DNA of 64,000 bases from Steromphala cineraria (Eukaryota > Mollusca > Gastropoda > Trochida > Trochidae): the NCBI GenBank assembly GCA_916613615.1, contig OU744730.1, positions 36,069,315 to 36,133,314 on the forward strand, in the 5' to 3' direction. The notes under the pieces are model-generated. The model was not told where the DNA came from. It saw only the letters and a program-made list of their open reading frames with translations, and searched no databases. The first letter of the stretch is position 1. Each line of letters opens with the position of its first letter. The translations under genes and the position numbers were made by a program. Below, in pieces: positions 11,768 to 23,920 of this stretch.

Positions 11768-11791
11768 ACCCGCGAGCGCATTGTGCCCCTT
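11768..11791 (-). repeat. 24-bp arm of a perfect distant inverted repeat
   Basis: Exact reverse complement of 4,842-4,865. The flanks share scattered shorter matches in the same inverted sense, so both may be relics of one larger repeat. Confidence 0.8.
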
Positions 11792-12284
11792 TTTTTAAAA
11801 CTCATTACCAAAGTGTCATGCATTTGTAATTAATGGGTCTTGATAAACACGTCCACCATGGAAATTAACTTACAAATGCTCAGGTAAAGTCCATGGACTT
11901 TTTTGAAAAGTAATTTTTGGCGTCATTAAGACCCCAATTGTAACGAGGACAGTTTTTCATTTTTGGGGGTGGATTGAAATGTAAAAGCTTTCTTTAAATC
12001 ATTGTTACGGCGTTTGGCCCGAGACATGAAGAATAGAGTCAATAGTTCTTAAAACATAAGCGATAGAAAATAGGACATGACACTTTTTACTGAGTCTAAA
12101 CTTTTGTCTTGTAGTACATGTTATATAATGTCCCTGCTTAAACCATACAATGGAGACTATTTATGTTAGACTTAATCATTCACATCATCAGACAAACAGG
12201 AAGACAGGGTTGTCAATCAAATCCAAAGCAGGTGCCTTTTTCAACAAGTTTGTGGTTATTAGCGATTCAAATATTTTTATTTTT

Positions 12285-12560
12285 ATTATAGTACTCCCTG
12301 AAATTGAAATAAAATGCTTTTAAATTGGAATTGGATTTCTAATTATTCATGTTCATTCGCGTTTTCCAGCTCTCCTTTGTTAAACCTCTCTTTAAAACTA
12401 GATATTCTAAAGACGTGCAATAGTCTACCGAGGGTATATAATGACATAATATTTTGTCTAAGATTCACCATTGTCTAACATCTTACAGCCTGTAAAGTAT
12501 TTTCAAAAAGGTAACTGAAAATCGTATTCTTCATCAAAATCCTACACCAAAATAATGGTT
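12285..12560. repeat. Diverged repeat R2, copy 1
   Basis: It aligns with 34,375-34,780 in the same orientation: GAAATAAAATGCTTTT, TTCTAA-TATTCAT, TTTTCCAGCTCT, and later TGGTTTCC with ACACGTGTTTA against ACGCGTGTTAC. The copies are old and gapped. No coding signal. Confidence 0.5.
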
Positions 12561-13198
12561 TCCAGGCGAACACGTGTTTACAATGGAACAACCATTTTGA
12601 AGTGTAGAAACGGACAACGACAACTATACAAGTTCATTGTCTGGGATATTTTCTTTTTCAATAACAATAACTTTCAGAATCACAATTATGAACCTGTCAA
12701 TTTCAACAAAATTGGCCAAAGAACGAATCGGACCACTGTATTATGCAGGTATTTGAATCACATGAGGTAAAATCATTCTGTAAGGGAACTATTTGAAACG
12801 AAAATGTAACATTTTATCACACTACTGTCGTTTTATTCAAGAAATGTCAATCACCACAATCCGTACACTAGGTTTGGCGCAATCACTAACACACCGTATA
12901 CCTAGACTTAAACAATCCGTACACTACGATTCGTTTCAAGATAACTTATTCACCTCGTCCAAACTTCGTTAATGCAGTGCGCAACTCTTTCAAAATTTGA
13001 AGTCTGTTTTAAGGTTTATTCAGGGTTAAGAAGGTATGATTATATTTTAGATTTGTTGATATATTTAGATGCTAGTAGACGAACGAGGTCATGCGGTGAG
13101 GACTTTGAACAAACAACTTAACTGGAGTGATGTATTTGTTTACAAGACTTCTCGTTGTGTATTAGTAAATGGTAAACCTTAGCAGTAGATATATAGAG
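12561..13198. other. No gene seen
   Basis: AT-rich. It holds two AATCCGTACACTA words near 12,857 and 12,914. No supported gene. Confidence 0.4.
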
Positions 13199-13337
13199 AA
13201 TACTAAACGACGTCCCGTTTCACAACATTTATGAAACGAGTGAATGGGTTGGTATTTAACGAGCGAAAGCGAGTTAAATACCTATACCATTCACGAGTTT
13301 CATAAAAATGTTATGAAAAGGGACCTAGTTTAGTATT
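13199..13337. repeat. Foldback hairpin 1 with GA/GA apex
   Basis: AATACTAAAC at 13,199-13,208 pairs with GTTTAGTATT at 13,328-13,337, and GGTATTTAAC pairs with GTTAAATACC at the centre. The apex GA-GCGAAAGC-GA (about 13,261-13,272) has GA opposite GA below a GC stem and a GAAA tetraloop. CRE-like TGACGTCA words follow at about 13,419 and 13,441. Likely a foldback-type non-autonomous element. Confidence 0.8.
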
Positions 13338-13624
13338 TTATTTATTACTTGCTTAATAACATCGTAAAAAAAGAAAGAAAGTCGCCAACATGACTGTCGC
13401 GGCCGGCCCGCTGACATTATGACGTCATACTTAACAATTGTGACGTCATCATTACGTCACGTCATTCGGTCAGCGCGCGATGTTATTACACAATGTGTAA
13501 TAACATTGTAGATTTATTAAACAGCGATATCTTCAACGGCAGAGTAATAAATAACAATATTGATACAGGATTGTAATAATTACGATGGTTTAGTTTTTAT
13601 GTTGTGATCAGTACAATGGTAACT

Positions 13625-13710
13625 CGTCACCCGCTCTAATAGTCATGTGACTGATCAGCAACAACGAACGCCCTCGCGTACACATGACACCCCATTACTG
13701 TGTTGCAGGG
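13625..13710 (-). repeat. Inverted relative of the 3,985-4,080 repeat
   Basis: The reverse complement carries ATGTGTACGCGAGG, GCGTTCG, GATCAGTCACATGACT and a GAG-rich tail in the same order as the block near 4.0 kb. Confidence 0.55.
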
Positions 13711-13789
13711 TTTTCGTCGTGTTAGTTTGGTAATAAAGTTGGTCCAGACTTGCACCCCAAATAGTTGGTTTTCCTTTGAAAAAAACTAC

Positions 13790-14290
13790 ACACTACAACA
13801 TACATTGCAATAACTCATATTTCGTGAACTTGACCTTTGACATTCAAGCAATGAACACTTTCTACTTTTATTGAGTATAACAATCACGTAATCATTAGAA
13901 GTGTTTATAGTTAAAACATGCATTTTCGCTAAACCTTAGGTCGCGACCTTGTTGTGACCTCGACCTTTCATGAATTAAAGCAGAAACCTTTAAATTTTTG
14001 TTACTTTTCAAAAGATGATACATGCATAGTTAGAGCTTCATAGCACAAACACTTTTTTAAAAGTTATCGTGTTTACAAGGAATCTTTTAGTGATTTAATA
14101 GATCGTGACCTTGACCTTTGACAGTTAAAAGAAACTGGTCAAAATTATTCCCCCGAGGTATAAGCAGTAAGTTATATGAATAAAAGTTCTGGAAAGCTTA
14201 GTGGAAAAAAAAGTTGTAGCCAGTATATGAGGGCGGCGGCGACGGCAACTGCACGAACACTGATAGCAGCCCCGTCCTAAGGGCTGCTAA
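13790..14290. repeat. TGACCTTGA-type repeat, copy 1
   Basis: The segment aligns with both tandem copies at 55,060-55,910. Shared words are TGAACACTTT, TTGAGTATAACAATCA, AGTGTT, AGAGCTTCATAGCACAAA, TTATCG-GTTTACAAGGAAT, and the end block CCCCGAGGTATAAGCAGTAAGTTAT followed by a GGCGGCGGCG stretch. It contains one exact TGACCTTGA. Non-coding. Confidence 0.75.
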
Positions 14291-14714
14291 AAATCAGGGC
14301 ATGTGACCAAAACATTCAAAAAACATCAAGTGACCATAGTGAATACAAAACTATGATCCCTGAACCCTTCTTTACCAGAAGAATACCATATAATGTTTTT
14401 AGGTGCATAGCAATTTTTTAAAACAAACATTGTCTCCAAATCATTATTTGACAGATAGTTATAGTGACAAGCTTAAGTAATGTTGATAATCAAAAATCTG
14501 GAAAAGGAGCGCGCAATCCAGTGAAACGTAATATTTGAAACTATTTATGGAGGACACAAATACACCGATTGTGTTGAATGCGACTTACAAGAAGTGTAAA
14601 GTAATAACGACGTAGCATTGATTTGCTTATTGAACCCTTCTGTAATAAGACATCGCCAGACCCATTCTGTCAGACTGACTGTGGGTTTCTTATTCCCAAC
14701 AAAACGTGGCCTTC

Positions 14715-14930
14715 GCGATATTGGCACCTATAAAACATCTCTGGGATGACCGTAAAAACAAGTAAGTAAGACATCAACATCAGCCCGCTCAGACCATGCA
14801 AGAGCTTGACCAGGCGCTTATGAAGAGCGGAGAGATACCAGCCATCTTCCTTCGAGTCTCCGCATCACCGACGTATTGTGCTTTGCGTATGTGTACAGAG
14901 GACAAACGCGCTTCTGAGCAGTTTCCTATA
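14715..14930 (+). pseudogene. Tc1-family transposase C-terminal remnant
   Basis: The plus strand reads PIKHLWDDR, then after an in-frame stop PAQTMQELDQALM, and continues with EIPAIFLR in a shifted frame. This matches the end of Tc1-like transposases: NPIEHLWD, a short basic stretch, then a helix ending the protein. Frames are broken and no catalytic DDE remains, except that the PIKHLWD region normally lies just after the last acidic residue. Confidence 0.6.
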
Positions 14931-16319
14931 CCGATAAATCGTTCAACGACAACCCTAGTTGCTGTCAAAGAAATGACATACCAATTCAATGTTTAAGTAC
15001 TACAAACTTTCATTGTTTAAATAATATAGTAGACTATTGAACGTAAAAATTAATAATAATCACAATACCTTACAAAGACATCAAATTGATCATTTTTGGT
15101 TTGTTTTTATCAAGAGAAGGTTGGTGTAAACTTTTTATTGTATGTGAAATTAGACTTTTTACGAAATTATAATAAGTTGTAAAATTGGTTCCAAATGGCG
15201 ATGTTTTGCCAACAAGAATGCGTATTTTAAACATTCACACTGTTGGTTAAAGTGACAGTTGCAGATATGCCACTCGTTAAACTAAGTTGCTCGTTCAAAA
15301 ACGTAACACGTTTATAGTAGTGGTTTGTTCGTTCATAAACAGCTATCGCTGTCGCGTATCCCATACAGTGAGAGTACTCATGCAATAAACTCGGGACAAG
15401 TATTGTGCATCTTTTTTCGATTTTACACATGGACGTTTCAAACCTCATTTGAAAATCTTTGCATAATTTGCTTAATTTTGTTTCACATGCGGGGATTTCT
15501 AAATACATTTCAAAATATTCAGTGCAATCATTTGTTCACATGTTTCAACTGAAATGTCATAAAAGGCAATAAAACATATACTCACGCATAATGACATAAC
15601 ACCTGCCCACTGAACTACCCCAACCCTTCATGACCAACACCGCCAATCGCAAGATTCTTTTCTCAGCAGTCACGTGTACCTCAAACGCACGCGCTTTGTA
15701 AACAATTGGGTGCGTTCTGGCGATACGTTCTTACGTCGAGAAAAGATGATACGGTTTTTTCAGTTGAATTACTACACGATATTGCAACTTTTTCATTATG
15801 GCAGAATATCAAGTTTAGTTTATTTAATCTTACAGCTGGCACGAAACTTCACTCTTGCATTTGAACTTTTAGAGTTAAAATGACACCCTGAAACAGGTTA
15901 TTAGATTTAATGCAATGTTTTCATTATTTAATAAAATAGGAAATAATTGACAATTGTTTTTAAATTACGCGGCAAAAGAAAGTAAAGATTCGTAACCCAA
16001 TTTTACTTTCCGAAAGGGTAAACAAAATTCGTTCACAAAATTATTGTGTGAGTAGGATCCGGGAGTATTAAATCACATCGATGAAACGGAACGTTATTCA
16101 TGGGGCCAAGATTCACGTCAAAATGGTAAAACACGTTTAGCCATTTGTTCTTATGCACGTACTGAAGTAGAGGATAGATATGCCTATACATGATGTTGGA
16201 AACATAGCTGATGAAAGCACAAAAAAGAACTGCCAAGACCAACAGAAGGGGACCTAGAGCAATCTGTTATTATGCGCGAAATGGAGACAACACAGGTCCA
16301 GATTGAGAAAAGGCTCTTG
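14931..16319. other. No gene seen
   Basis: AT-rich DNA with chance frames up to about 90 codons on both strands, none with recognisable motifs. Confidence 0.4.
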
Positions 16320-16880
16320 TGTACGTCTTTAACGGCGACACCAGCAAACAGGCAGACCCAGGACAAGCCCAGGGCAGGAAGAAAAGGTGTAACAACACCA
16401 CAGGAAGATGTATTTACTGGCGCAACCGATTCTAAACGGCGGCGTCAACGGCAGCATCAGCTCTAGGACTCGCATCAGTCAACGCACAGTACTACGAGAC
16501 TTTGTTCTACAGGTACCTTACCGTCCCTTAAATGTTCTTGATCGCCTAACATCGACGTGAGAGACTACGATGGGCGTTACAATGTTCACGTTCTGCCATG
16601 GCTGCGTGTTTCCCTGACATGAACCCAATAGAGCAACTATAGTGACGGTCTTGACAGACAAATTAGGAACCGTCAGTTGCCGCCTGTGAGAATAAATGAA
16701 ATGGAAATGCCTACGAGAGAAGAATTGCAAATATTTTCAACTAACCTCATCAGACGTATGACGTCATCATATCACTGCCTGCACCGATGCCAAATGTGGA
16801 TATACAAGCTACTTTAACCCGTGGTGTAACGTTGGAGAAATTTTACAATCAAACATATCAATTCTGATACCGCAGAAAAG
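16320..16880 (+). pseudogene. Tc1-family transposase remnant with internal deletion
   Basis: Pieces in three frames follow the Tc1 transposase order. DKPRAGRKGVTTPQED (16,352-16,410) corresponds to the linker after the helix-turn-helix. SSRTRISQRTV (about 16,455-16,490) and RERLRWALQ come next. Then CFPDMNPIEQL (about 16,608-16,640), RQLPPVRINEME and a C-terminal RRM...RCQ segment follow. The catalytic region between RLRWA and PDMNPIE is deleted. It is a dead copy of a Tc1-like element, perhaps of the same broad group as the remnant at 14.7 kb but not an obvious tandem copy. Confidence 0.75.
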
Positions 16881-17089
16881 CACGATGTTTTACCCCTCCA
16901 CGGTTCAATGACCGCCCATTTGTAAATTATATGCTAAATGATGAACTGAAACCATTCTTTTGTATTAAACCAAAATGTATGCTGATATGATTTTGGGGTT
17001 TTCTTTAGTACTCTTCAAACCCGACCTATACTTACTTTTGTCGCGTAGTTTAGTAGACCAAAGCAGATAGCCTTTAAAAAACCTTATAA

Positions 17090-17850
17090 ACCTTGTTATT
17101 TATAATTCAATTACTTATTAGGCTTATTGCAGGAAAAAAACACAAGGTAGCAAATATATTTTTGAATATTTTATCCTATAATGCTCCGAATAACAAATGG
17201 CTATTGTGTGTACATGACATAGTAATACAGACGGGTAATAACGATGTATGGGTTTATCAATCACCTCTGAGTATTTAATGGATTAAATATAAAAATCAAG
17301 AAGAGCCGTATAGATATTTTATACAAGCATGGCATTCGGACACTGAAGCATCACGAAAGGGTTAATTATATAAGGTTGTAAAAATAGCACTGACATTGAA
17401 TTTTACCTACGGCATCTCCCTGAAAAATTTATTTTCAATCTGTTACATATTTTAGATTCTCAAATCATCGTCTCCCTGTTGAAACCGAACGGTGGTACGA
17501 TATTGATTATGATGATAGAAAATGCACATTATGTACCTCTAATGTAATAGGAGACATTTGTCAATACTTTTACAATATCAGAAAAAAACCACAATAGTCT
17601 ATTACAAAGCCTTCTATGTATAAATGAATACTATTTTCCAAACAAAGAACGTTTCTTATCTAATCAAACTGTCTATAATCTGTCACCACGTACTTTGTAA
17701 GTTAAGGTAAACACACCATAGGATATATTACCCGTGTATATCATATCATAACTGTTTGTATATTGTTCATATTTATTACTATGCAAACTCTTGTAAACCT
17801 CATCATGCTACTTTGTAGCCTTGAGTGAATAAAGTTCTATCTACGAGATC
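17090..17850 (+). pseudogene. LINE 3' fragment (C-terminal finger and tail)
   Basis: Broken frames give KHKVANIFLNILSYNAPNNKWL, HRLPVETERWYDIDYDDRKCTLC and VIGDICQYFYNI. The set LPVE-RW-RxCxLC-xIGD-F is the C-terminal Cys-rich signature of a group of invertebrate non-LTR elements. The 3' end CTTGAGTGAATAAAGTTCTATCT near 17,819 resembles a LINE tail with a polyadenylation-like AATAAA. RT itself is absent. Confidence 0.65.
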
Positions 17851-17870
17851 GGTTAATAATAATAATTCAT

Positions 17871-18690
17871 TGGTTGCCCCGGATGAGTTGCCACTGCAGA
17901 GGATGTTAGATGTTGTGTCAGATCGATGCCTGTAAACATTCCCAAAACTAAAGTTGTTCACTATCGCCCTTGTTCCGTTTCTAGGTCTAGCTATACTTTA
18001 AGTGTTGGTGGTGGGGAATATAGTTGTGCATACAAATATCATGCCTCAAATTTGGCTTCAAGAAAATTTGGATTTAAACTTCAAAGACTAATGCTTTGTT
18101 CGCATGCACAACTTTTACACATGTGCGCAATATTACATATATGTAAATTTACACATGTATGTAATAGGAAATTTGCTATGCGTTCGCATGAGTGTAAGGA
18201 TTTGCATTGGCTTCCAATTGTGGCGAGGATCAACTTCAAAGTCCTTTGTATCACTTACAAATGTCAAACTAATGAGGCACCAGCATACCTTGCAAACATG
18301 ATAGAGGATTACATTCCCGCGAAACCTCGCCGATCTCAGAATCTGAGTCTTCTCAAAGTACCAAAATATAATAGTACCAGTTTTGGACAGAAATATTATA
18401 GTAATGCTGCTCCTCGACTTTGGAACCAACTTCCTCACGCCATCAAGATGTCTGCAACATTGACTGTTTTTAAAACGAAACTGAAAACTTACCTATTTTC
18501 AAACTGTTATTCATAGACATTATTTCACTATATTTCCCTGCAGAATTTAACAACTGACTTTAAATGCTGCAAATATTCATACTTTCAATTTTATTCTTAT
18601 GATATCAATCATTATCTTTCATTATCATATACTATATGCGCTTTGAGCATGCACCTTGTGTATTGATATAGCGCTATACAAATATTCATT
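17871..18690 (+). pseudogene. CR1/L2-like LINE RT C-terminal fragment with an embedded repeat
   Basis: Upstream, APDELPLQRMLDVVSDRC matches the segment just after the RT catalytic DD, then shifts frame into PKTKVVHYRP. After a gap, LHWLPIVARINFKVLCITYK, APAYLANMI, SFGQKYYSNAAPRLWNQLP and TVFKTKLKTYLF are the classic C-terminus of CR1/L2-type RTs. The 3' tail has GCGCTTTGAGCATG and TAGCGCTATACAAAT. An insertion with deletion at 18,098-18,192 replaces the middle, yet the frame stays open from 17,926 to 18,516 (196 codons). Confidence 0.85.
18098..18192. repeat. GTTCGCATG repeat inside the LINE frame
   Basis: The block starts TGTTCGCATGCAC and ends GCGTTCGCATGAG, both in the same orientation, with ACACATGTG and ACATATATGT palindromes between. 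It replaces LINE codons between ASRKFGFKLQ and CKDLHWLP without closing the frame. Confidence 0.65.
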
Positions 18691-20240
18691 AGGTCTTCAA
18701 GACGAATGTCTGAAGACCTATTGTTTTTTCCAGATTATTATTATTTGTACCGATTTTGTGAACGCTCTACAGCCTAAACGACTCAACCGAATTTCATAAC
18801 ATTTTCAGGCATTGTAGCCTGTGTCCCAACTTAGATTATAGTCGAGGCGATTTTTGAATTTCGCTATTGTTTTTTAATTATCTCCCCTTAAAGGAAAAAC
18901 TTCAAACCTCAATTTCTCGGTAACTATGGGAGATAATTTCATAAAACTTTTACCAAAATGTGGGCAACAACATTCTACAGCGATTACGCCCATCCCCCAT
19001 TTTCTGAAATTTCGTGGTTCTGACGGTACGCGTCTTTGAAAATCTTCTCCTCACTAACTGCAATACATACAGACGCATGCTGTAGCTCATATGAAAGCTG
19101 AATGAATGTTGTTTCAACGATATCCCTCTTTTAATTCATTATTTTCAGCAGTTTTTGCGCTACAGCAATTTCAAAAATGACCTTTAAAAAAAAGGGTTTC
19201 TGATGCGTCAAACTCAAAGGGGCACAACTCTGTCAGGATATGTAATTTTAAAAATCTGTTTATTGCATTCTGTTCCACAATGATTGTGCAACATATTCAC
19301 TATTATATTTATTATATAAAAGTTGATATTTAAGGAAATAATTGGACATAAACACTGTTTTTACATTTTGTGTTGATTTTTACATTTTTAGAGGGTTATT
19401 TTCTTTTGAGAATTTTAGTTTTGAAACTGCTCCAGATAGAAATTTTATCATTAATATTTCGTGAAGCAGATGTAATGAGTAGACAGGAAAAAATATCAAC
19501 AAGTCATGGTAAAGTTTTTTCTGTCCATGACCTGTCCTTGAAAATTGTGATTTTTGGAAAATCCTCATTTTTGGCATATTTCAATCATCGATCAGTCCTT
19601 TGCTAATTAAGATATCTTAGAATTGATTATACCTACACATGGACTATTCCAAGCACAACATTTGCTATGTTACATTATATTATTAAAAAGTTCTTAGTTA
19701 AGGAGCTACAAAGACAAACATCGGGCAGGTGTCTTAAAATCTTCCATTTGCAGTGTATTCAATTAAGTTCAAAAATTAAATACTCACTAACTATTTGAGT
19801 TATCTAAACAAAATATACATCCTTGTATGCGGATAATCAAGACCAACATTGTTTCTGATATACCTTATCAGTAAAATATCAATAGTTAAAGTGTTAGGTT
19901 TCATATCATTATACAGGGGTCTGAAACAGTCAACTTTAGATTACAGCCTTTAATCACATGTATCTTGAAAACGGTGATAGATAATTCAACCAAATTTTTT
20001 TCTGCCTCTGGGAATAATATTCTCTGAAGAATGATGTCATAGCTGACATTGTCAGCCATGATTGATTTTCTGCAAAGTCTTAAATATTGAATAGTATGTG
20101 AAATATGGTCATTTTAATGATGAATAATTGATTATACACCTCTTAGACAAAAACTCACGTGAAGGTCAACCACTGTGTGATGGTCAAAGAGGAAGTCTTG
20201 AAGACCTAAGTGCTGCCGCGGCAGTCCTAGTTATTATTAT
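18691..20240. repeat. Hairpin-headed repeat unit bounded by AGGTCTTCAAGAC motifs
   Basis: The left end is a hairpin, AGGTCTTCAAGAC at 18,691-18,703 pairing with GTCTGAAGACCT at 18,709-18,720. The right end has GTCTTGAAGACCT at 20,195-20,207, the reverse complement of the left arm, then the perfect palindrome CTGCCGCGGCAG (20,213-20,224) and a TTATTATTATT run. A TTATTATTATT run also follows the left hairpin. Between them is AT-rich DNA without coding frames. It may be one element or two partial copies of one repeat. Confidence 0.55.
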
Positions 20241-20775
20241 TATTATTATTAAGAAAGGTTGTGTAAAGGCTTATTTAAGTTAGATTGAATGAATATTCCT
20301 TATTAAAATAAGTTTGGGAATAGTAGTTGGTCCCCATAATATACATAAAATATTGAAATTGTATAGATATCTTGTCATAAGTCAATACATTTATGACCAA
20401 ACCACTAACGCTGAAGGATTACAACAACAATGTTAAAGGTTGACTACACCAGTTATAATAGGGGTGAATCGTCATGTTATAATAGAATGTTCCATGCAAC
20501 ATACACTATTGTATAATATGTTTTTATTTATTTTAGTATAGTCCCTATACTACTGTGTGAAGCATTACAATATTTTTTACAATAGCTACAGATTCTTATT
20601 TATATGGTCCTTTCTGTTTTCATAGAAGTGCTTATTCACATGCTCTTTCAATTTAATCATGTATCTGGAAGTACAATTTATTGAGTGATTATCAACAATA
20701 TTCCTTGTCAAATTTAAAAAATCCATTTATTATAAGTTTGAGTCATTGGGTATATAAAGAGGTACACTAGTGTCC

Positions 20776-21664
20776 TATCAGTATAGGAGTGAAACGAATC
20801 ATTGAATATATCAGTATAGGAGTGAAAAAAATCATTGAATATATCAGTATAGGAGTGAAACGAATCATTGAATATATCAGTATAGGAGTGAAACGAATAA
20901 TATATCAGTATAGGAGTGAAACGAATAATATATCAGTATAGGAGTGAAACGGATAATATATCAGTTTAGGAGTGAAACGAATAATATATCAGTATAGGAG
21001 TGAAACGGATAATATATCAGTATAGGAGTGAAACGAATAATGTATCAGTATAGGAGTGAAACGAATAATATATCAGTTTAGGAGTGAAACGAATAATATA
21101 TCAGTATAGGAGTGAAACGAATCATTGAATATATCAGTATAGGAGTGAAACGAATAATATATCAGTATAGGTGTGAAACGGATAATATATCAGTATAGGA
21201 GTGAAATGAATAATATATCAGTTTAGGAGTGAAACGAATAATATATCAGTTTGGGAGTGAAACGAAAAATATATCAGTATAGGAGTGAAACGAATAATAT
21301 ATCAGTATAGGAGTGAAACGAATAATATATCAGTATAGGACTGAAACGAATAATATATCAGTATAGGACTGAAACGAATAATATATCAGTTTAGGAGTGA
21401 AACGGATAATATATCAGTATAGGAGTGAAACGAATAATATATCAGTATAGGACTGAAACGAATAATATATCAGTTTAGGAGTGAAACGGATAATATATCA
21501 GTATAGGAGTGAAACGGATAATATATCAGTATAGGAGTGAAACGAATACTATATCAGTATAGGAGTGAAACGAATAATATATCAGTATAGGAGTGAAACG
21601 TATAATATATCAGTTTAGGAGTGAAACGAATAATATTTCAGTATAGGAGTGAAACGGATAATAT
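20776..21664. repeat. Minisatellite, 31 units of 28 or 33 bp
   Basis: The core TATCAGTATAGGAGTGAAAC is followed by either GAATAATA (28-bp unit) or GAATCATTGAATA (33-bp unit). I count 31 cores. Variants recur: TTT for TAT, GACTG for GAGTG, and GGAT for GAAT. The longer unit dominates at the left end. There are no unique spacers, so this is a tandem repeat and not a CRISPR array. Confidence 0.95.
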
Positions 21665-22024
21665 TGAGGCTAGGTTTATCTAGACTGGTTTTAGAACTTC
21701 CTATCAAATTGACGCATCAAAGAATTAATATCAAATGAAGAGTATTATATCGACAACATCTTTTTATAACTTTGTTATAAATTTCAATAGTAAGTACCAA
21801 CACATCTGTCCAAAACAATTTGAAATTGTGTTTCTTCTTCACAAGACATCCTTTTTTCAAGAACAACTCTCCTCGGTCACATACTTTTTTGGTGATGTTT
21901 TGGACACTAGTTTTTCAAATACGAAGGTTCCAAATTCATGTTCTGAATTTAGATTTTGACGCTAGCTCTGTTAACAGAGAAACAGTATAGATTCCTCTAA
22001 AAGAACATTCGTAAGTAGTTCGAG
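21665..22024. other. No gene seen
   Basis: A 74-codon frame here has no recognisable motif. AT-rich and probably non-coding. Confidence 0.4.
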
Positions 22025-22290
22025 TATTTGTTAGTTTTTGGGACTTTGCAATCCATTTCTTAGTGAAATGAATGTTCTATTTCAGAATGTTTGAGCACAA
22101 ATAAGACATAACATCTCATCTCATAAATAAGATTGATTTATACAAGAATATAGAATGTAACAAATGTGCAATTTGAATATACTTGAATGAAACCTATATA
22201 AACCCTACTACTGTTAGCAAATATGCTTTGCGTTCGCATGACCCTTTTTACAGACAGTGTAGATTTGCACATGTGTCAAATTACATTTGC
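22025..22290. repeat. Interspersed repeat R1, copy 2
   Basis: It matches 1-235, then continues into GCGTTCGCATGACCC and TTTGCACATGTGT as copy 1 does at 373-445. About 140 bp present in copy 1 between the two parts are missing here. Confidence 0.75.
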
Positions 22291-23697
22291 CATTACCAGC
22301 TATTAGAGGCAGTTTCTGAAATTATCTGCCCTTAGACCTATCTTCCAAGACACTGCAGGAGGTTTGACCTCGTTGCGTCATTGAGACAAAGTAAACACAC
22401 ATATGGCTATCACTATGTGACAGGTCAAGCTGAGCTACTGATTTCGGTCAGTGAAAGTGTGAAATTTAGCCCAGTTCCATGACAAAAACAAGGATCCCTT
22501 AATCAGTTTAGGTCCTCCCTCGCTTAGCAAGTCTAGAGTTTACAATAACAAAACAAAAATATGAAGAACAAAAAATTATAGGGAAAGCGTTGTTTAATTA
22601 TGTAAAGATATATTTCATAGAAATAATACGCCTATGAGGGTGGTGTCTTCTTCATCCATAGAGTATGAGAACAGTTATATATTAGGAACCGGTAGAAAAT
22701 AAAACATGAACAAAATATGGATGGCTTAAAGATCACTGCTTGGGTTTGTGAGCACACCTATATCAATAGTATCATTTACAGTCTGATTTTAAACGGTAAC
22801 CTACGTTGTATAGTTACCATAGGGAGGTGTTTGAACACGGGGTTTTGACCGACAACCAGATAATTATGCACTCCAATCGGAAAACGTAATATTGGAAACT
22901 TTAACGCCAGTTTCCATGTACACTTGACATGTGAATAAGCTTCCGAATACGTATATATGACTTAAATGTTTTCACTTAAAACAAGTATTTATCATCTGCC
23001 ATTTTGGGATGAATATTGGAGATGCTTTGAGTTTATATAATGAATCGAGGCTTAATTTCCATGTTATGGTCAAAGCAAAACAATATAAGATGAATATCAT
23101 GAAGTGGCTCTTTAATTGCATCTTAATTATGATTACGTTGATTATGATTAACTACCCAAAACTAATATTATTTAACTCAGTGCCTAATTAATCGTAACAT
23201 AAATTACCCATAAACAGTGCAAGATGATATATAGACAGTTCGGGAAGTAACAAACGCTGTGTTATTCAAGCAGGTACATTCTGAGCGGTATAGATATTAC
23301 TCTTCTCCACTTTTCAATTGTACTAAAAAAGGATTCACATCGTCTTCCAGGTCTTTGTTAAATTAATATACACGTGTTCCAATAAGATTAATCTTGGCGA
23401 CGCAACAAAGCACTTGTGTACCGATGCAATATAGTTGTGGGATTTGTACTTTGTATGCTCATAGAATACAGCCGACTTATTTTATATTTCAATGAACCAA
23501 ACGCTATGTTGAAACATGTATGTCAAAAATGTTAATCATGTTCTATCACTAAAAATTATAAAAGAATCGACTGGCATCATATCCGTTGTTATAGTTGTGT
23601 TGCATTAATATCAAACTGATATATTCATTCATTAAATAAAAAGGGATATTGTTTCAGGTTTTGAGTTGGCACTGTCGACTTCTTATACTATTCTTAG
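22291..23697. other. No gene seen
   Basis: AT-rich DNA with no supported gene, RNA or named repeat. Confidence 0.4.
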
Positions 23698-23746
23698 TTC
23701 TAGTATTGTTCCCGTAAAGATCAAAGGCGCCGCCCACCCTTTATTT

Positions 23747-23920
23747 AAGAAATAAAGTTCGCTCTACCCCAATGTGTTTTGTTATAAAGTATAGTTTTGC
23801 CCTGAACTATTATAGTTAAAGCACGAGGACGGTAGTCCGAGTGCTTTAACGTTGTAATAGTTCAGGGCAAAACTATACTTTATTACAAAACACATTGGGG
23901 TAGAGCGAACTTTATTTCTT
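23747..23920. repeat. Foldback hairpin 2 with GA/GA apex
   Basis: A near-perfect palindrome of 174 bp. Arms run AAGAAATAAAGTTCGCTC to its complement, through TATAGTTTTGCCCTGAAC. The apex is GA-GGACGGTAGTCC-GA near 23,825-23,840, again with GA opposite GA and a 4-nt loop. Confidence 0.9.

Noticed and set aside
20776..21664. CRISPR array
   Set aside because: Units are contiguous 28- or 33-bp repeats with no unique spacers, in eukaryotic repeat-rich DNA.
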